DNA of 64,000 nucleotides from Zopfochytrium polystomum (GCA_025765615.1 JAIVFJ010000238.1:28458-92457); one strand, 5' to 3'. Positions 10,411 to 22,674 are shown, counted from the first letter of the stretch. A program made the numbers and translations. The notes: a model not told the origin generated them from the sequence alone.

Positions 10411-10726
10411 TTTTTCTTGTTTGCTTATTTTGGTTTGTCAGGCGAAGGAGAAAAAAAAAAGAAAAAAAAGGAAAAAAAAAGCTCCGGCGTTTTCCACGCT
10501 CATCATTTTGCGTAGTTTAGAACTCCAGTCAGCCGGCAGTGGGGCGGAGATTGAATTGGATTGTGAAAGGCCCGCCCCAAGGGCTGATTATGATCGCGAT
10601 GCGCAACTCTTTCTTTCTTTCTTCTTTCTTCCTTTCGTTCTTTCTTCGCTCCTCGTCTTGTCTTTCTTCTTTCCTTTTGCTTCTCCTCCTCTCCTCCCCG
10701 CGCGATCAGTTGGTGGCGCAGGGCGT

Positions 10727-10973
10727 GATTCATTGCCCAATCAGTTGCCTGCGGTGGCTCATCCATTCGCATAAACATTGCCTGTCAAGGAGAATTGCAG
10801 TAAAAAAGAGAAGAAAGCCCTAACGCTCCCGTTGGAGAAAGACCGAGAACGACCGAGAAAGACCAAGAGCGACTGAGGGAGAAAGAGAGAGAGAGAGAGA
10901 GCGTGTGTATGTGTGACTGAGACTGAGCCTTCCCCAAATCTCCAAACCCCCCGCAAAACCCTTCGATATAAAA
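10727..10973 (+). promoter_or_regulatory. F3 promoter
   Basis: GATTCATTGCCCAATC with GGTGGCTCATCC (10727-10763), AGCCCTAA (10816-10823), a GA tract and GATATAAAACC (about 10965-10975), about 120 bases before the ATG. Confidence 0.65.
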
Positions 10974-11091
10974 CCGCCTCCGCTGTCGCTTACCTAAACC
11001 ACACACACACCAGGTTCGGCAAGCAACAACAACAAAAAAAAAACCCCCTCCCACAGCCACCCGCTCTCTCCAATCACACCACACCGCAACA

Positions 11092-11343
11092 ATGGTCCAC
11101 TACAACTCCCCCTCCGCAGTCGCCGCCATGGTCCCCAAGACCAAGATGTTCGCTCCCGCCAAGAACCACCCCGCCGCCGCCGACCTGCCGCTCACCAAGA
11201 CCGCCACCCAGTCCTCGACCGCGTCGTCGTCGTCGCGAATGTCGTCCGCGTCGGCCTCCTCGGCAACCAAGAAGGCGGGCGTGCAGCGGTTCTTTGACAG
11301 CCTCGCGTACGGCGCAACCAGCCGCCTGGTGCCCGGCCGCTAA
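11092..11343 (+). CDS. LAYGASDR single-repeat protein F3
   Basis: Intronless, 83 residues. N-terminus MVHYNSPSAVAAMVPKTKMF, a Ser/Ala-rich linker with a basic ATKKAG, and one C-terminal repeat RFFDSLAYGATSRLVPGR. It aligns along its length with F6 (28297-28557). The repeat shows it is related to the triple-repeat genes, with T-S for S-D. No signal peptide or helix. Divergent partner of F2. Start codon supported by identical N-terminus in F6. Function not recognised. Confidence 0.85.
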   Translation: MVHYNSPSAVAAMVPKTKMFAPAKNHPAAADLPLTKTATQSSTASSSSRMSSASASSATKKAGVQRFFDSLAYGATSRLVPGR

Positions 11344-12085
11344 GCACGACGCGTCGCAGCCGCCAAGGCCTCTTATTGTGGGCTAGCGCGTGTGTGGGAC
11401 TGTTTTGGTGCTTCTTGTTCGTTCGACGCATCCGTTTTCGCCTCTTGTCTTTGGCCGCCGCAGCACGTTTCTTTCTTCGCCATCGTCCAGCCTCACGACA
11501 ATTTCTTCCTCTTTCGGGCCGATAAAATTGCCCCCTTCTTCTCTACATTACCCCTTCTTTCGCTGTTGGACAGCCTCTTAACCCTTGTTTCTGGAGACGC
11601 CCTCACCGCGATGGCGCATCCTCCACGCGCGTTCTATTTCGCGCTCTCGAAAAAAAATCAAACGTACCAATATAATAAAAATATCTCTTCATAATTCACT
11701 CCCACAAAAAGCTAGCTTCGAAGGGGGCCAGTGTGCCGAACGAAGATTGAAAACCGAAGCCAACGAGATGAATCAGCAACCGAACCTCGTCGGAGCTTTC
11801 GTTTGATTGATGAAGTAGATCCACAGACATGGTGTTCATTTGCAGTTGGTGGGCTCGATTGTATTTATTTTGTCGAGTTTCCTCAAGCGTGTCCACCCTT
11901 GTACCACTCATGAGCAAAGAACAGGGTAGAGACAGGAGAAGGGCAAAAGGATGGTAAAGTGGGAGATTAGCATAGCCTGCGAGAGGCCATCACATTAGAG
12001 GTTGCCAATTAGGTGAAAAGGACAAGAAATTGGAGGGAAGAATTGCGGGAAAAAGCGTTGGCACGAGTCGAACGACCCGAGTGTT
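11344..12085. other. Intergenic, 3' flanks of F3 and copy B
   Basis: No supported gene or RNA. Confidence 0.5.
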
Positions 12086-13081
12086 TTACTTGAGCACGCA
12101 GGCAGAGGCCTTGTTGGACCACTCCTTCTGGACGGTGTAGGTGTTACCGTCTCCGCCGGTGATGGTACCCTGCTGCGCGTTGCAAATGTCACCAATCTCG
12201 CCGTACTGGCTGTTGTACCACGCGAGCGGGGCCGCGTTGCCGGTCGCCAAGCCGACGGCGGGGTCCGTGGTCGCCTCGACGAGCTCGTGCGACGAAACGG
12301 AGCACAGGTTGTTGAACGTCGACGACGACGTCCCGCAGCCGCCCGCGCACGAGCCGCCCTGGTCCGGGATGATGCCGTAGAACAGGTACTGCTGGTCCGA
12401 GATGTCCGAAATGTCGATTGTGTTGTGGTACGCGCAGAACTCGACGCACGAGCTCTGGCCGCCTTGGGAAATCGAGTAGCCGGAGGCGAAGTGGATCGGG
12501 AAGTACGAGTTGGCCGTCGGAGTGATCGTGCCGTCTTGAACCAGCGACCGCAGGTACGGCTGGATGTCGTTCGCGTCGTCGAGGTCTGTGGCGGACGGCA
12601 GGTTGCTGAGCGTGATGGCGCCCTTGTACGTGCCGCGGCCGATGCCGGAGTACTGGCTCAGCATGTCGTAGTAGGTCGAGCTGGTGACGCCCTTGTAGAA
12701 GCCGGGGAGCTTGGAGGCGTAGGTCGCGCCGCCCCAGTTGAGCTGAAAAAGGTGGCGGGAGGCAAGTGTGTGGAGGAGAGTAATTTAAGAACAATGTGCG
12801 AGTAGAATAAAAAACCCGGAAAGCCTCACCAGAGTGACTTCGACGTTCTTGAGGACCGGGCCGCCGTAGTAGGTCAAGGCCTTGGCGGAAGCGCGAGCCT
12901 GGAGGCGCTGGCCTTCGGCGGGGGCGGGGGCGCCCAGGACGTGGGCGTCGGGCGTGAACTGGACGCCGTCCTTGTAGCGGACACCAGGGATCTTCTTGTC
13001 GACGACAAGGGGGCTCGGAGCGGCCGAGACGAAGGTGGCGGCGACGACCGCCAGGGTAGCGAGGATGCCGGTGAGCTGCAT
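12086..13081 (-). CDS. EXORDIUM-like secreted protein, copy B
   Basis: Two exons: 13081-12830 and 12742-12086; the 87-base GTGAGG...CAG intron is in phase 0. The product has 302 residues. A signal peptide (MQLTGILATLAVVAATFVSA, then APSP) is followed by VVDKKIPGVRYKDG, LTYYGGPVLKNVEVTL at the exon junction, YYDMLSQYSGIGRG, a cysteine block (SCVEFCAYH, CAGGCG), SSHELVEATTDPAVG, LAWYNSQYGEIGDICNAQQG and a C-terminal cysteine. YGGPVL near the N-terminus plus HELxEAxTDP and EIGDIC match the plan of EXORDIUM/phosphate-induced proteins of the cell exterior. Whether the HE motif binds metal is open. A TATAAATA box (plus TATTTATA, 13191-13198) lies about 110 bases upstream. Confidence 0.85.
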
Positions 13082-13710
13082 TATTCTTGCCTTTTCGAGT
13101 GTTGGATCAATGAGGTACTGAAACGGGGATATGAGGTATTCCGATCGGGGGTACTGTGGATGGAGGGACGGAGAGCGAAGTGGGCGCGAGTATTTATAGT
13201 GTCCACAGGAGGAGGGAGCGGGAGTGACGACCAGGAAGCGGAAGGGGGGAGCGAGGCGGTCATCCGACGTCAGTCATGCTTGGCAAACGAATTGCCTGAA
13301 AAGGAGAAATGCAGACACGTGCAAGCCCAAATATCGCAAGTGCCAAGCCGAGACAAAGAACTCCAAAAAGGGCAAAGCGCGCGACGCTGTTTGGAATCCA
13401 TGACTGACCGTGAAATTTTTTGACTGTCACGGCGCGTGGCAAACCGACAACGGGACGACGAAAGCCGCCGCGCGTTCCTTCCTTGGCAAGGAAGGCGTGT
13501 GGGCAATCAATCGTGTTTCTCTTGCCCGAAAAGGAAAAAAAAGTCGTTGTCTGCAAGCGATCCTCGCGAAAGCCGCCTTTCTCCCGCGCCTTGGCGGCCT
13601 TTTCGTTTTGGGATATCGTTTGCCCCGTTCACCGCAACGGCTCAATGCACATACATATATGCCCGCATCGATTCGGCTGCCCACCTTACATTTTTTTATG
13701 CTGACTGGAA
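13082..13710. other. Intergenic upstream of copy B
   Basis: Promoter of copy B (TATA at 13191-13198, minus sense). Nothing else supported before the hAT target site. Confidence 0.5.
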
Positions 13711-13718
13711 CATATTTG

Positions 13719-16360
13719 CAGGGTTGTTATTTGGACAAAAAAAGGCACCTGCCTTTTATTGTCCATTTTGGACATTGTCCTTTGCCGGACAAAATGGCGC
13801 CGAGTCTGTCGCAAGATCTGTGCCTTTTTGGACTGCCCGAAATCCTGCCTTTTTTAGTTTTTGATTGGTTTTGAGATAAAAAAGGAACCCGTCTTTTACC
13901 AATTTATTTATTTCTCACTTCTTACAGCCCGTCTCCTCGATCACCGAACAAATCTCCAAACAAGTCGGTTGAAAATCCCAAGAATTCGTTCTTCACAAAT
14001 TCGTAGAGCTCTGTCCCCTCTAGCTGGGCCATATTAGTTACAACAAAGATCACCTTATTTATCACATCGTCGTGGAGGCGATTGCGGATGTTGGTGTGGG
14101 TGCGGGCAAATAAAGAGAAATTTCGCTCTGAAGCGGCACTGGATGTGGTGATGGAGAAAGCCTTCAGCGCTATGGGTCTGAGTCGTGGGAACTCGGAACC
14201 CCGAGTAAGCCAAAACTCAGATGGTGAAAGCTTCCGACTTTGGACGTTTCCCCAATAAATTGGCTCCGTAAGCTGAATTCCATCACACCATAGAACAAAC
14301 TTCCAGTACTCGGCACTGATCTCGCTTTTTTCAACATCCGATGCGCCAAGAGCCGCCAGCTTTTCAACAACCTTGCCCTTCTCAGCTGTGGAAAGGTGGG
14401 TGCCACGGTGAACTGGATCCAAGAGATTGGCGAATGCATGCTCGTCACGTCGCATGAAAGCGAATCGAGCTTCAACCTTTTCCAAAAGTGCGGTTTTCAT
14501 CTCAGTGGAAAACCCTTCGAGATTGCGAAATTTATCCTCGATTGTACGGAATCCCATGTAAACTTCTGAAGCAGGCAACCTGTCGCTTGGAAGCGAACAA
14601 GTTGCTCGTCAATTGGTGTGAGGATTTCGATAGCCATTCGTAAATGTTCGTCAAAATGCTGGTAGTTTAATATACTCAAGATGTACTGACGATGCTCGCG
14701 TTCCTTGCGTTGGCAGTCCAGGAAATCAGTCTGAGATGTGGCAACTCGCATCAAGGGCAGAGCGTCTAGAACCGACTTTACTGACTTCAGATACGACGTC
14801 CAGCGAGTGGGTGCTGGCTGGACAAGCCACCGCAGATTTGCTCGCTTCATCTCTTGGCGGAGGCGGCCACCCCAGAGTGCGGACATACGAGATGCAGTCA
14901 GAGATGTGTATAAGCGGTGATTGCTCGTCACTGATCACGCAAATGTCCTTTGTGAGAAGATTCAGTCCGTGTGAAACACATCCACCTGCGAATGTTCCTG
15001 GTCTCTTTTTCTGAACAGAAGCCCATGCTTTCTTGTTTGCGCTTGTGTTGTCTGTCACAACACTGCCAACGTTCGAAAATGTTGCAACCTGATCCATTAC
15101 ATCACAGATATCGTCGGCAAGCTTTTCTGCAGGGCGTGTCTCACCGCTTGAATTCTTTGACATCCAGAAAAAGGTATGGGGGCCAGAGACGGGTTTTCAA
15201 CATATTTGAACGATGTGCCCGACGTGTAAAGTGCCATCGCAAGGAAAAAGTTGAACGAGCGCTTCTCATCTGTCGACAAGGAAGAGCCCCCGCAAGAACA
15301 ACGACGGATGTCGTTTGAATGACCAGCAGGCAGGTAGAACGACGGATAAAGAGAAGGATCCAGCTCCTTCATCAGGTCGAGGAATTTTGGGCAGCGCCTG
15401 ACGAGATGATTCTCCACCCGATCAACTTTTTTGTGGTGGTTGACCTCCTTTTCGCACAATTTGCAAATGGTTGATTGCTGCTGTCGACACGCATAGTCGT
15501 TGGATAAGTAGCTCCAGGCATCAGATGGTGGGCGTCCAGGGCTCACTGTCGTAGACATACATCTTCTCTTCCGTGAAGAACCAGCATCTGGCAAAATCCC
15601 GTCGTTTAAGGACGGAGAATGGCGAGACCAATTTGAATCGCTTCCTCTCGAGCTAGCGTGACCAGTATCAGAGTTGACGCTGAGCCGAGGCAGACCATCA
15701 TGCTCATACAACAGTGATTGCGGTGAATCAGAGCTGGACAGTGGAGGTTGTGCGATCAGCTGGATATGTGATGATGATCGGCCTTCAGGTTGTCGAGTAG
15801 TTGTGAAAGCACCAGGTGGCGTGTGACCAGGTATGAGGGCATTGCTGACAACTCGGCCGATCGGAAACTGCTTACTCTGACCTGAATTAAACACGGACAT
15901 GATCATCAGCTTTCATCAATGAAACACGCCTGCTCACCACTGCACCCAGCAAGAAAGTCAACATTCATCGTTTGGGCGGCTGACGGCAAGGTGTTGGTCA
16001 CATCCCTCAACTGTTGGTGCATCGCTGGGGTTTTGGCGACAGCGGGAAGCAAAGGAACCGAAGATGCCCATTTTTCCGTTTGAAAGAATGGCGGTATTCC
16101 AGCACCAAGACTGCGTCCTGCACCTGCGCTGTTTGTCGTTGCGTTCGTCGGTTTGGTCGAGTCGTGGCTATCCATCGATCGAGACGTCGCTTTGGTGGTC
16201 GTTGGTGGTTTTTCCTTTGCGCCTTGCGATGCACGAACGAGCTAACACATCAACTATTTACCTTCCATTTTGGGTCGCATTTTTGGACTGTCCAAAATGC
16301 TGTCCAAAATGGCAGGTTTGTGGCAGACAAATGGACAGCCCTTTTGTTTTCCCAACCCTG
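13719..16360 (-). mobile_element. hAT DNA transposon with 8-bp target duplication
   Basis: Terminal inverted repeats CAGGGTTG (13719-13726) and CAACCCTG (16353-16360) are flanked by a perfect 8-base duplication CATATTTG (13711-13718 and 16361-16368), diagnostic of hAT elements. Subterminal regions carry many copies of GGACA/TGTCC, likely transposase sites. The minus strand holds a broken transposase. Exon 1 is 16175-15938; a 56-base intron joins it in frame to 15881. A BED-type zinc finger follows (W-Y, CKLCEK, HLVRRC). Then come, across three frame changes (about 15170, 14925, 14580), the catalytic-core parts VVTDNTSANKKAW and CVSHGLN, and the C-terminal hAT dimer domain (SSAASERNFSLF...RNRL). 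Roughly 100 residues between NPSL and the core seem deleted. Confidence 0.93.
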
Positions 16361-16368
16361 CATATTTG

Positions 16369-17286
16369 TGATACCTTTCCATTGTGCGCCAATATCCCCG
16401 CATCCGCTTCCTCCGGAAAACATTCAATTGCTGGCTTTGTTCGAAGTCACATTTCTTTCATCAACATTGGTGAAAAAGCTTGGCTGTCTTCCATCGACGG
16501 TGTTCTATGATGAATTGTCGCTTCCCCAGCCCGCGCGTCATACCAAGGCAAGTTGCACTTGTCGTCTATCACGCAACCGATTTTAGGCTTGGACTCTTGT
16601 AGAGCTGCGAGTGTGTGAGGTCCGAGCTGGACGTTTGCTGGAAATCTCCTCAACCGGGTTTCTTTTGATACGGCACGCCCTTGGTCCTTTTTAATGGTTT
16701 CACTGTTCCACACTAATGAGAAGGGGCAAACGCTTTGCTGAAGTTCTGAAGTGCAACGACGCGTTTTAACTCAGCCAAAACCCCTCGTAAACAGCTCTCT
16801 GATTTGTAGTCCACCGGCGCGGGTCTTCTGGTCTATTGCCAAACACCTTCAACACACTTTCCACACCCCTCCCTTTTGGACCAGTGTGCTTGAACTCCAC
16901 TATTTCCCCTCAAACCACCACCTCAACACCATATTTAACCGACCAGACAGCCGTCGAACTTTAACTGTCCTTCAAACCGTGACTGATGCCTGTGTTGCAC
17001 CTAAAATTTGCACCCGCCAAACATGACACAAGCTGTACCAACTTCACCTTGGGGTTTAAAACAGTTGTATTTCAGGATGCGTGAACGGATATGGGAGTGT
17101 AGAGGGCTGAGCATCAATAAAAGAAAGAAAAAACCAAGCTCGACCTGGGAGCTTGGCACCAGCCAAAGCGATCCCGGAAACAGGAAAAAAGAAGGACGCT
17201 TAAAATAGCCGAACAGCAGCCAAAAAAGTGCAAAGAGACCTGCAAAAAGCAAGAACAACCCGGTAAAGAAAACCAACACATCCGAC
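16369..17286. other. Intergenic between hAT element and F4
   Basis: No supported gene. Confidence 0.45.
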
Positions 17287-17694
17287 TCAGCGCAGCGGGT
17301 GGATATGACGGTCCGACGCGCCGTACGCCAGGCTGTCCATGAGCCGCTCGAACCGAGCGGCTCGGCCGTCGGTGGCCGGCGACCCGGCGCGCGAACTCTC
17401 CGCGACGCCGTCGGCGTCGACATGGCTGGCGGCCGAGGCGCCTTCCAGCCTCTCTGTCGCGCGCAACGACTTGGATGACCGGGACGTCCCAGACCTCACG
17501 GAAGCCGAGGAGCTGGCGGGCGCGGGAACGTGGAGTGAGTCGCTTGAGAGGCCGGCGGCGGCGGCGGTTTGATGCGTGGGCGTGGCGGGCTTGACGGCGC
17601 GGTCTGAGGCTTCGAGCGGGAGGGACGCCAGGAAGCGGTGGGCGCCGTCCTTGGTTGGAGCGATGGGGACTGCCAGGGTGGGTTGCGCGAGTGG

Positions 17695-17700
<6 letters not shown>
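17287..17700 (-). CDS. Diverged LAYGASDR-family protein F4
   Basis: Intronless, 137 residues. MHPLAQPTLAVPIAPTKDGAHR matches the family start; repeat 1 has changed to FLASLPLEASDRAVKP, repeat 2 is barely recognisable (SLRATERLEGAS), and repeat 3 is intact (RFERLMDSLAYGASDRHIHPLR). Linkers are Ala/Ser-rich. In sense, a run of about 26 A directly abuts the ATG. The upstream AGCCCTAA (plus TTAGGGCT, 17876-17883) and TATA (17851-17860) match the family promoter layout but no ATTGG is seen. Repeat 3 being the best kept suggests the C-terminal copy matters most (inference). Function unknown. Confidence 0.8.
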
Positions 17701-17725
<25 letters not shown>

Positions 17726-18536
17726 TGGTGGTTTCTTTGTGATTTGGTTTCCTTGGAGAAAGACTGTGTGATCGGTGAAAGCGCCGGGTAGAGAGTATGA
17801 GACTTTTTCTTCGTTGGGATGGGTCGTGTTGGAGTGCTGCCGCGGGCGCGTTTTTATACTGTCCAGCGATTAAGGTTAGGGCTTTGTGGCACTTTCTTTT
17901 TCTTTTTTTTTTCTTTTCCTCCTTTTTCTTTCTTTCGATCGATTTTGTTCTTTCCTGACTGGGCGAGTGCTGTGGCTTGGCGGTGCCTTATTCGGAGCAA
18001 TAGAAGAGAGTGAGAGTGTAGCAGTGCCCCACGAACAAACGAGCGGTTTCCTCCGAGTTTTGTGAGGTACTCGAACATTCCATCTTTCCTTCATTCACGG
18101 CCGTCCTCTTTCAACAAGGCCTCCGTCGATGATTCTGGAGAAGATCTGTTTGCAGGGGGTCGGTGGAAGTTGCATTCGCATTGTGTTTTCTTTGAAGTAG
18201 CACATTAGTTGGCGGCCTTTGCTTACTCCAGGAAGGTGTGCGGGTATACAGCGGGATTGGAAACGAAGCCCAATTTTACCCTGTGAGACTCGACGCCGAA
18301 CAGGTAATGTTATCTGGAGCCAGGTGATGTGTCGAGTGACGGCCGTTTGGGGAGTTGCGTGATTGTGTGAGTCTGAAACAGTAGCGCCAAACGGAGTCCG
18401 GGAAGTAAAGAGAAATTCTTCATTGAGTGTGCCATGACGCCATGCCAAACAGCCGCCCACTCGATGGGTGCATTGTGAAAAGATAGGCATGAGGGCGATT
18501 TTGACGGAATCTACAGCAAACAGATTGATCGAATTT
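17701..18536. other. Intergenic with F4 promoter
   Basis: T run 17701-17726, then the F4 promoter boxes (17851-17883, minus sense). Nothing else supported. Confidence 0.5.
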
Positions 18537-19690
18537 AAACACCGTACGACGGTCTCTCAGTCCCATCTGGCCAGCCAGAGTCATGTTGATCCCGTCTTAC
18601 CTGTCGGTTCTCGACAAAAGAAACCGAAAAATTAGGCAAGCAAAGAGGGTAGTCGCCGTGACAAGTTCCTCTACGAAATAAACAGGTTGAAAATCCCAGA
18701 AATTGCATGCTTTGAGGAGCGGAAAGTGGGTTGCTCTTTGTACAGCAGCGGGGAAGCGAATTTCAATGCGAACCCGCGACGCCGTTGCGATGGGGCCCCC
18801 GTTTGTCTTAAAAACGTGAAGACACCACCACGTTCCAACGAGCGGTGGCAACACTGTAATCCCTTCCGGGGAGCTCGCCGTTGCTGTCGGATCTCTTCCC
18901 GTGTATTGTGGGTTCAGGCTCTAGGTCCGCTTCCCAATGTTGAGGATCGCCCCCTTCCGCCAACAGAAGTCCCGTGTGGACCAGCCTCCTGCGTCGCAAG
19001 GCGCAGCACTGAGACGGGTCTTGAATAGCTGCCGAACCGCCCGAGGCTGGACAACAGAGCAGGGAAAAGGCACAGCACGGGACGGTCTGGGGACGCGCCG
19101 GTCCGAGTTGGGCGCCAGATGCTGTTCCACCCGGGTTGAGGGACCAGCAACTTCTTCCTTTTGCATCTTTAGATTTCCTTTTTTTTGCCCCGCGTCCGAC
19201 GGCATCGTCGTTGACAAAATTTTGGTTGCGCTGGCCGACTGCGAGGCTCGAAGTAGCCCGAATCAGTCCAACCGCAGCGCAGCGGAGGTGCAGTCATGGA
19301 GACGATCGCGTTTGTCAGCGCCGACCGACTCGGCGTGGGTCCTGGCAATCGGACGACTGTTCGCGGCACAGCGCCGGCGGACGATCTGGCGATAAGCGGG
19401 TCCCCATGAACTGCACGCTGCGTACTTCGGATTGTCCACCCTCAGGAATTGTCAGACCCATTGTCTCGCGGGCTCCGTCTTGGAGATAGAAATCGTCGAA
19501 AATCCACCACGGAGGTGGAGCAGGAGGCATGCGCATCGTGGAGCCAGTGACTACCCAAGCAGCCGTGTCGAAAAGGTCGTGCCAGGCCTTGTGCCCAGCG
19601 AAAGGTCTATCCCAGTCGTCATCGTCCCGGAGAGGCCGGAGTCCGGTGGTTCGTTGGTCCAGTCTTTATCTCGCCATCACCCGTCCAGCC
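18537..19690 (+). repeat. Dispersed repeat R1, copy 2 (longest)
   Basis: Matches copy 1 (7072-7590, same strand) over 18690-19160 and copy 3 (32745-33455, opposite strand) over both ends. The minus strand from about 19620 to 19315 keeps a protein-like frame with WHDLFDTAAWVVTG, FDDFYLQDGAR and LTIPEGG, also partly readable in copy 3, so the repeat probably includes an old gene fragment I cannot name. No terminal repeats or target duplication seen. Confidence 0.75.
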
Positions 19691-20095
19691 CGTGAATGGC
19701 CATGCCCAGTGCGCGGTTGCAAAGGCAAAGCATCCTCTTTCTTCCGTTATGGATGCATGGGTAGTGCAATACCTTCTTTTGGCATGGGCTACAGCCAAAT
19801 GCATCTTCCCTCATTCCAGGAACAAGGAGTGGCCCTTCTGCCGAAGCAGACGTTTGTCTTCCGTTCCCTTGACAGTTTTGCCGAAAAAGGAGTGCTCCCA
19901 GCAGGCTCTCGAGCCCACACAAGAGTAACCCTGCAACGGATCTTCAACCTTGCCGGTGCGCCGTCGGAGGGTACGAACGCAGAGCTAGAAGTCTCATGTG
20001 GGCAGGAGTGAATCAGTGGAAAGGGGCCAGGCTGTGATTCAGAGTCTTTGTTGCCCCCCGGCCGCCCTCAGCTGGCCCTTCCGCCGCGTCCACTG

Positions 20096-20129
<34 letters not shown>

Positions 20130-20435
20130 GTCTCTGTCTCTGTCTCTCGGTTCTTTCTCGGCTCCCGACGTCGACAGTCCAGCGATGCATTCCGCACTCC
20201 CGCACCAAACAGATCTGACAATTCACCTATTCTTCCAATTGTCATCAAGTTTTTTGCGCTGTTTTTCCGATCTCAGCAAAAAAGTAACAAGAAAAAAAAA
20301 AGAAAAAAAAAGAGAAAGACCCTTGCAAGTCATTCTCCCCTCTCCCGCCTCCTCATCTTCATCGGCCTCGTCGACTCCTTCTCCTTTCTCTCCGTTGCTT
20401 TAAAAGTGGCCCCGCGCCAAGCTCACACCGTTCAA
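19691..20435. other. Intergenic, CT tract upstream of MFS gene
   Basis: A CT/CTGT tract at about 20095-20148 and an A-rich run near 20280-20315 precede the transporter ATG. No other feature. Confidence 0.5.
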
Positions 20436-22674
20436 ATGCCTTCATCCACCGCCGCGCCGGCGCCTTCGTCAATGCAGCAGCCGCCGCCGTTCACTGGAGC
20501 CCCGAATCTAGCAAGTGGCCTCCTGGCGATGGTGCACACAGAACACGATAACGACACGACCTTGGACCCCGCTGAGGGCGCCCGCTTGCTCGCTGCCGCC
20601 GCCGCCGCCGCAACCGCGACCTCCCCGTCCCTCCAGTCTCTCCCTGCGCCCTCCACAGCACGGCATACCCCCGTCGCCTCCTCCATGCACTCCTCCGCCA
20701 CCACCCCCGCTAGCCCCGTCCTCGCCTCAAGTCCAGACGCCAAGCCCGCCGCCCCTCCACACCGCCCAGACTCGCCCACCTCCCTCCACACGGCAACCCA
20801 CCCCGACCCCGACCCTGTCCCCTCCGATACCGGCGACGCCACACCGGCCGATTTGAAGGTAGCGATCTCCGATGTGACCGACGAGCGCAAGTCCGAGGCG
20901 GGCAGCCCGATCGAGGACGCCGAGGAGGACGGGATGCCAGACGGCGGTGCGCACGCGTGGCTCGTGGTGCTCGCGTCGTTTGTCGTGCAGTTTTGGGTGT
21001 TTGGCGTGTTGTACTCGTTTGGCGTTTACAATGTAAGTGGGATGGATGATGAGTGAGGGTAGGGGGAAGGGGAAGGAAGGGAAATCATTTCAGGGACGCG
21101 GTCTGAGTCGTGGTGACACTTTTTCTCTCCCGAAGCAATTCTAACCCTGAGGCTGTCTCGCCCAACCCCCCTCCACGCAGACTTATTTCATGTCCGAAAA
21201 TGTGAGCGCAACCGTTTTCCTCCGAGCGAACGGAACTAGCGACAGACTAATGTTCAAATTGTTTGCAACATTTAGCTCGCCTCGTCATCCGCTGTTTCGT
21301 TTATTGGGACGCTCGGCGCCGCTCTCTTACCAATGCTTGGCCTGTTTTCGGGTCGAATCGCCGAGCGATTCGGTTTTCAAAGAATGGTGCTAATCGGTGC
21401 GCTAATTGCGACAGTAAGTTTTTGCAATGCGAGGTTTCTGTTCGTGCACTTTGAAATATGCACCTTGCTGACATTGCATTCGGCTTCAGTCGGGCTTGTT
21501 GTTAGCTTCATTTAGTACCAAATTGTGGCACCTTTACCTCACACAAGGTATCCCGATACTTGTTCAGACTCACAAATCACTGACTGCAAGGTTCCTGTGC
21601 ACTGCTCTTTTACCATAGGCGTTCTCTACGGTGTCGGCGCGTCCATCGCCTACTTCCCCGCTGTCACAATCCCCAACCAGTTCTTCTCCACCCGCCGCGG
21701 CCTCGCCACTGGCCTCGCCTCCTCCGGCAGCGGCTTTGGCGGCCTCGCCCTCTCCCTCGCCACGGACGCAATGATCTCCCGCATCGGCTTCGCCTGGTGC
21801 CTCCGCGTCACCGCCCTCTCCATGCTCGTCTGCATCGCCGCCGCCCTCCCCGCCCTCCGCAGCCGCTTCGAGTCCCCGGCGCCGCATACCCCCACCGCCC
21901 GCTTCCCTCCCACACCCGCGCACGCCACCTCAAAACCACACCCACAACCACACGCACAACCACCCGCCGAACCCCTCGCGGCGATGCTGACGCGCCTTGT
22001 CCTCCGCGACCGCCGCTTCCAGCTACTCGCCGCCGGCGCCTTCTTCGCGACCTTTGGCAACCTCGTGCCAATCTACTTCCTCTCCACCTTCGCCGTCCGC
22101 CGCCTCGGCGCCCCCGCCGCAACGGGGTCGCGCCTCATCGCCGCGTTCGACGGCGCCATCGGCGCCGGCCGCGTCCTGCTTGGCCTCGGCGCGGACCGCG
22201 CCGTCGGACGTCTGAACGCACTGAGCTCTTGCATGCTGCTCAGCGCCGTGTCGATGCTCGTCATGTGGACTACCGCCGACTCAGTCCCGGCGCTCGCCGC
22301 GTTCGCGGTCGTCAACGGCGTAAGAATCCCCCCTTCCTGATTTCATTCTCCCACCCGCCCCCCATTTGCCTTACCAGCAAACTTGGCGCCTTTTGAAAAA
22401 AAACAACCAGGTCACCTCCGGCGGCTTCATCTCGCTCTACCCCGTCGCGGTTGCCAGCCTCTACGGCGTCGCGCAGCTGCCCAGCATCTACGGCCTCGTC
22501 TTCACCATCGCGTCCGTCGGCAACCTCGCCGGCGCCCCGCTCGCCGGCGCCATCCAGGAGGCGGCGGGCTACAACGCGGCCATCGTCTACGCCGGCGCCG
22601 TCACGCTTGTGTCGTTCGCGTTCGTGTGGGCGGTGAGGCGGAGGGTCGAGCCGAAGCTGTTGAGGAGGGTGTAA
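20436..22674 (+). CDS. MFS transporter, monocarboxylate-transporter type
   Basis: Six exons joined in frame: 20436-21032, 21181-21201, 21276-21413, 21490-21547, 21619-22319 and 22411-22674 (592 residues). All introns are GT-AG. The first ~170 residues are Ala/Pro/Ser-rich and cytosolic. Helix 1 begins at PDGGAHAWLVVLASFVVQFW, the [DE]GG..W signature of the MCT/SLC16-like family. LFSGRIAERFGF is the loop 2-3 MFS motif. VLYGVGASIAYFPA and FFSTRRGLATGLASSGSGFGG mark helices 4-5. A variable Pro/His-rich loop (about 330-365) divides the halves, and the second half runs FQLLAAGAFFATFGNLVPIYFLSTFAV to a basic tail RRRVEPKLLRRV. Such proteins carry monocarboxylates or related small acids across the plasma membrane; substrate unknown. 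Exon 2 is only 21 bases. Confidence 0.9.

Noticed and set aside
15882..15937. Separate small gene on the minus strand ending at 15906
   Set aside because: A GT-AG intron here joins it in frame to the zinc-finger part of the transposase, so it is the first transposase exon.
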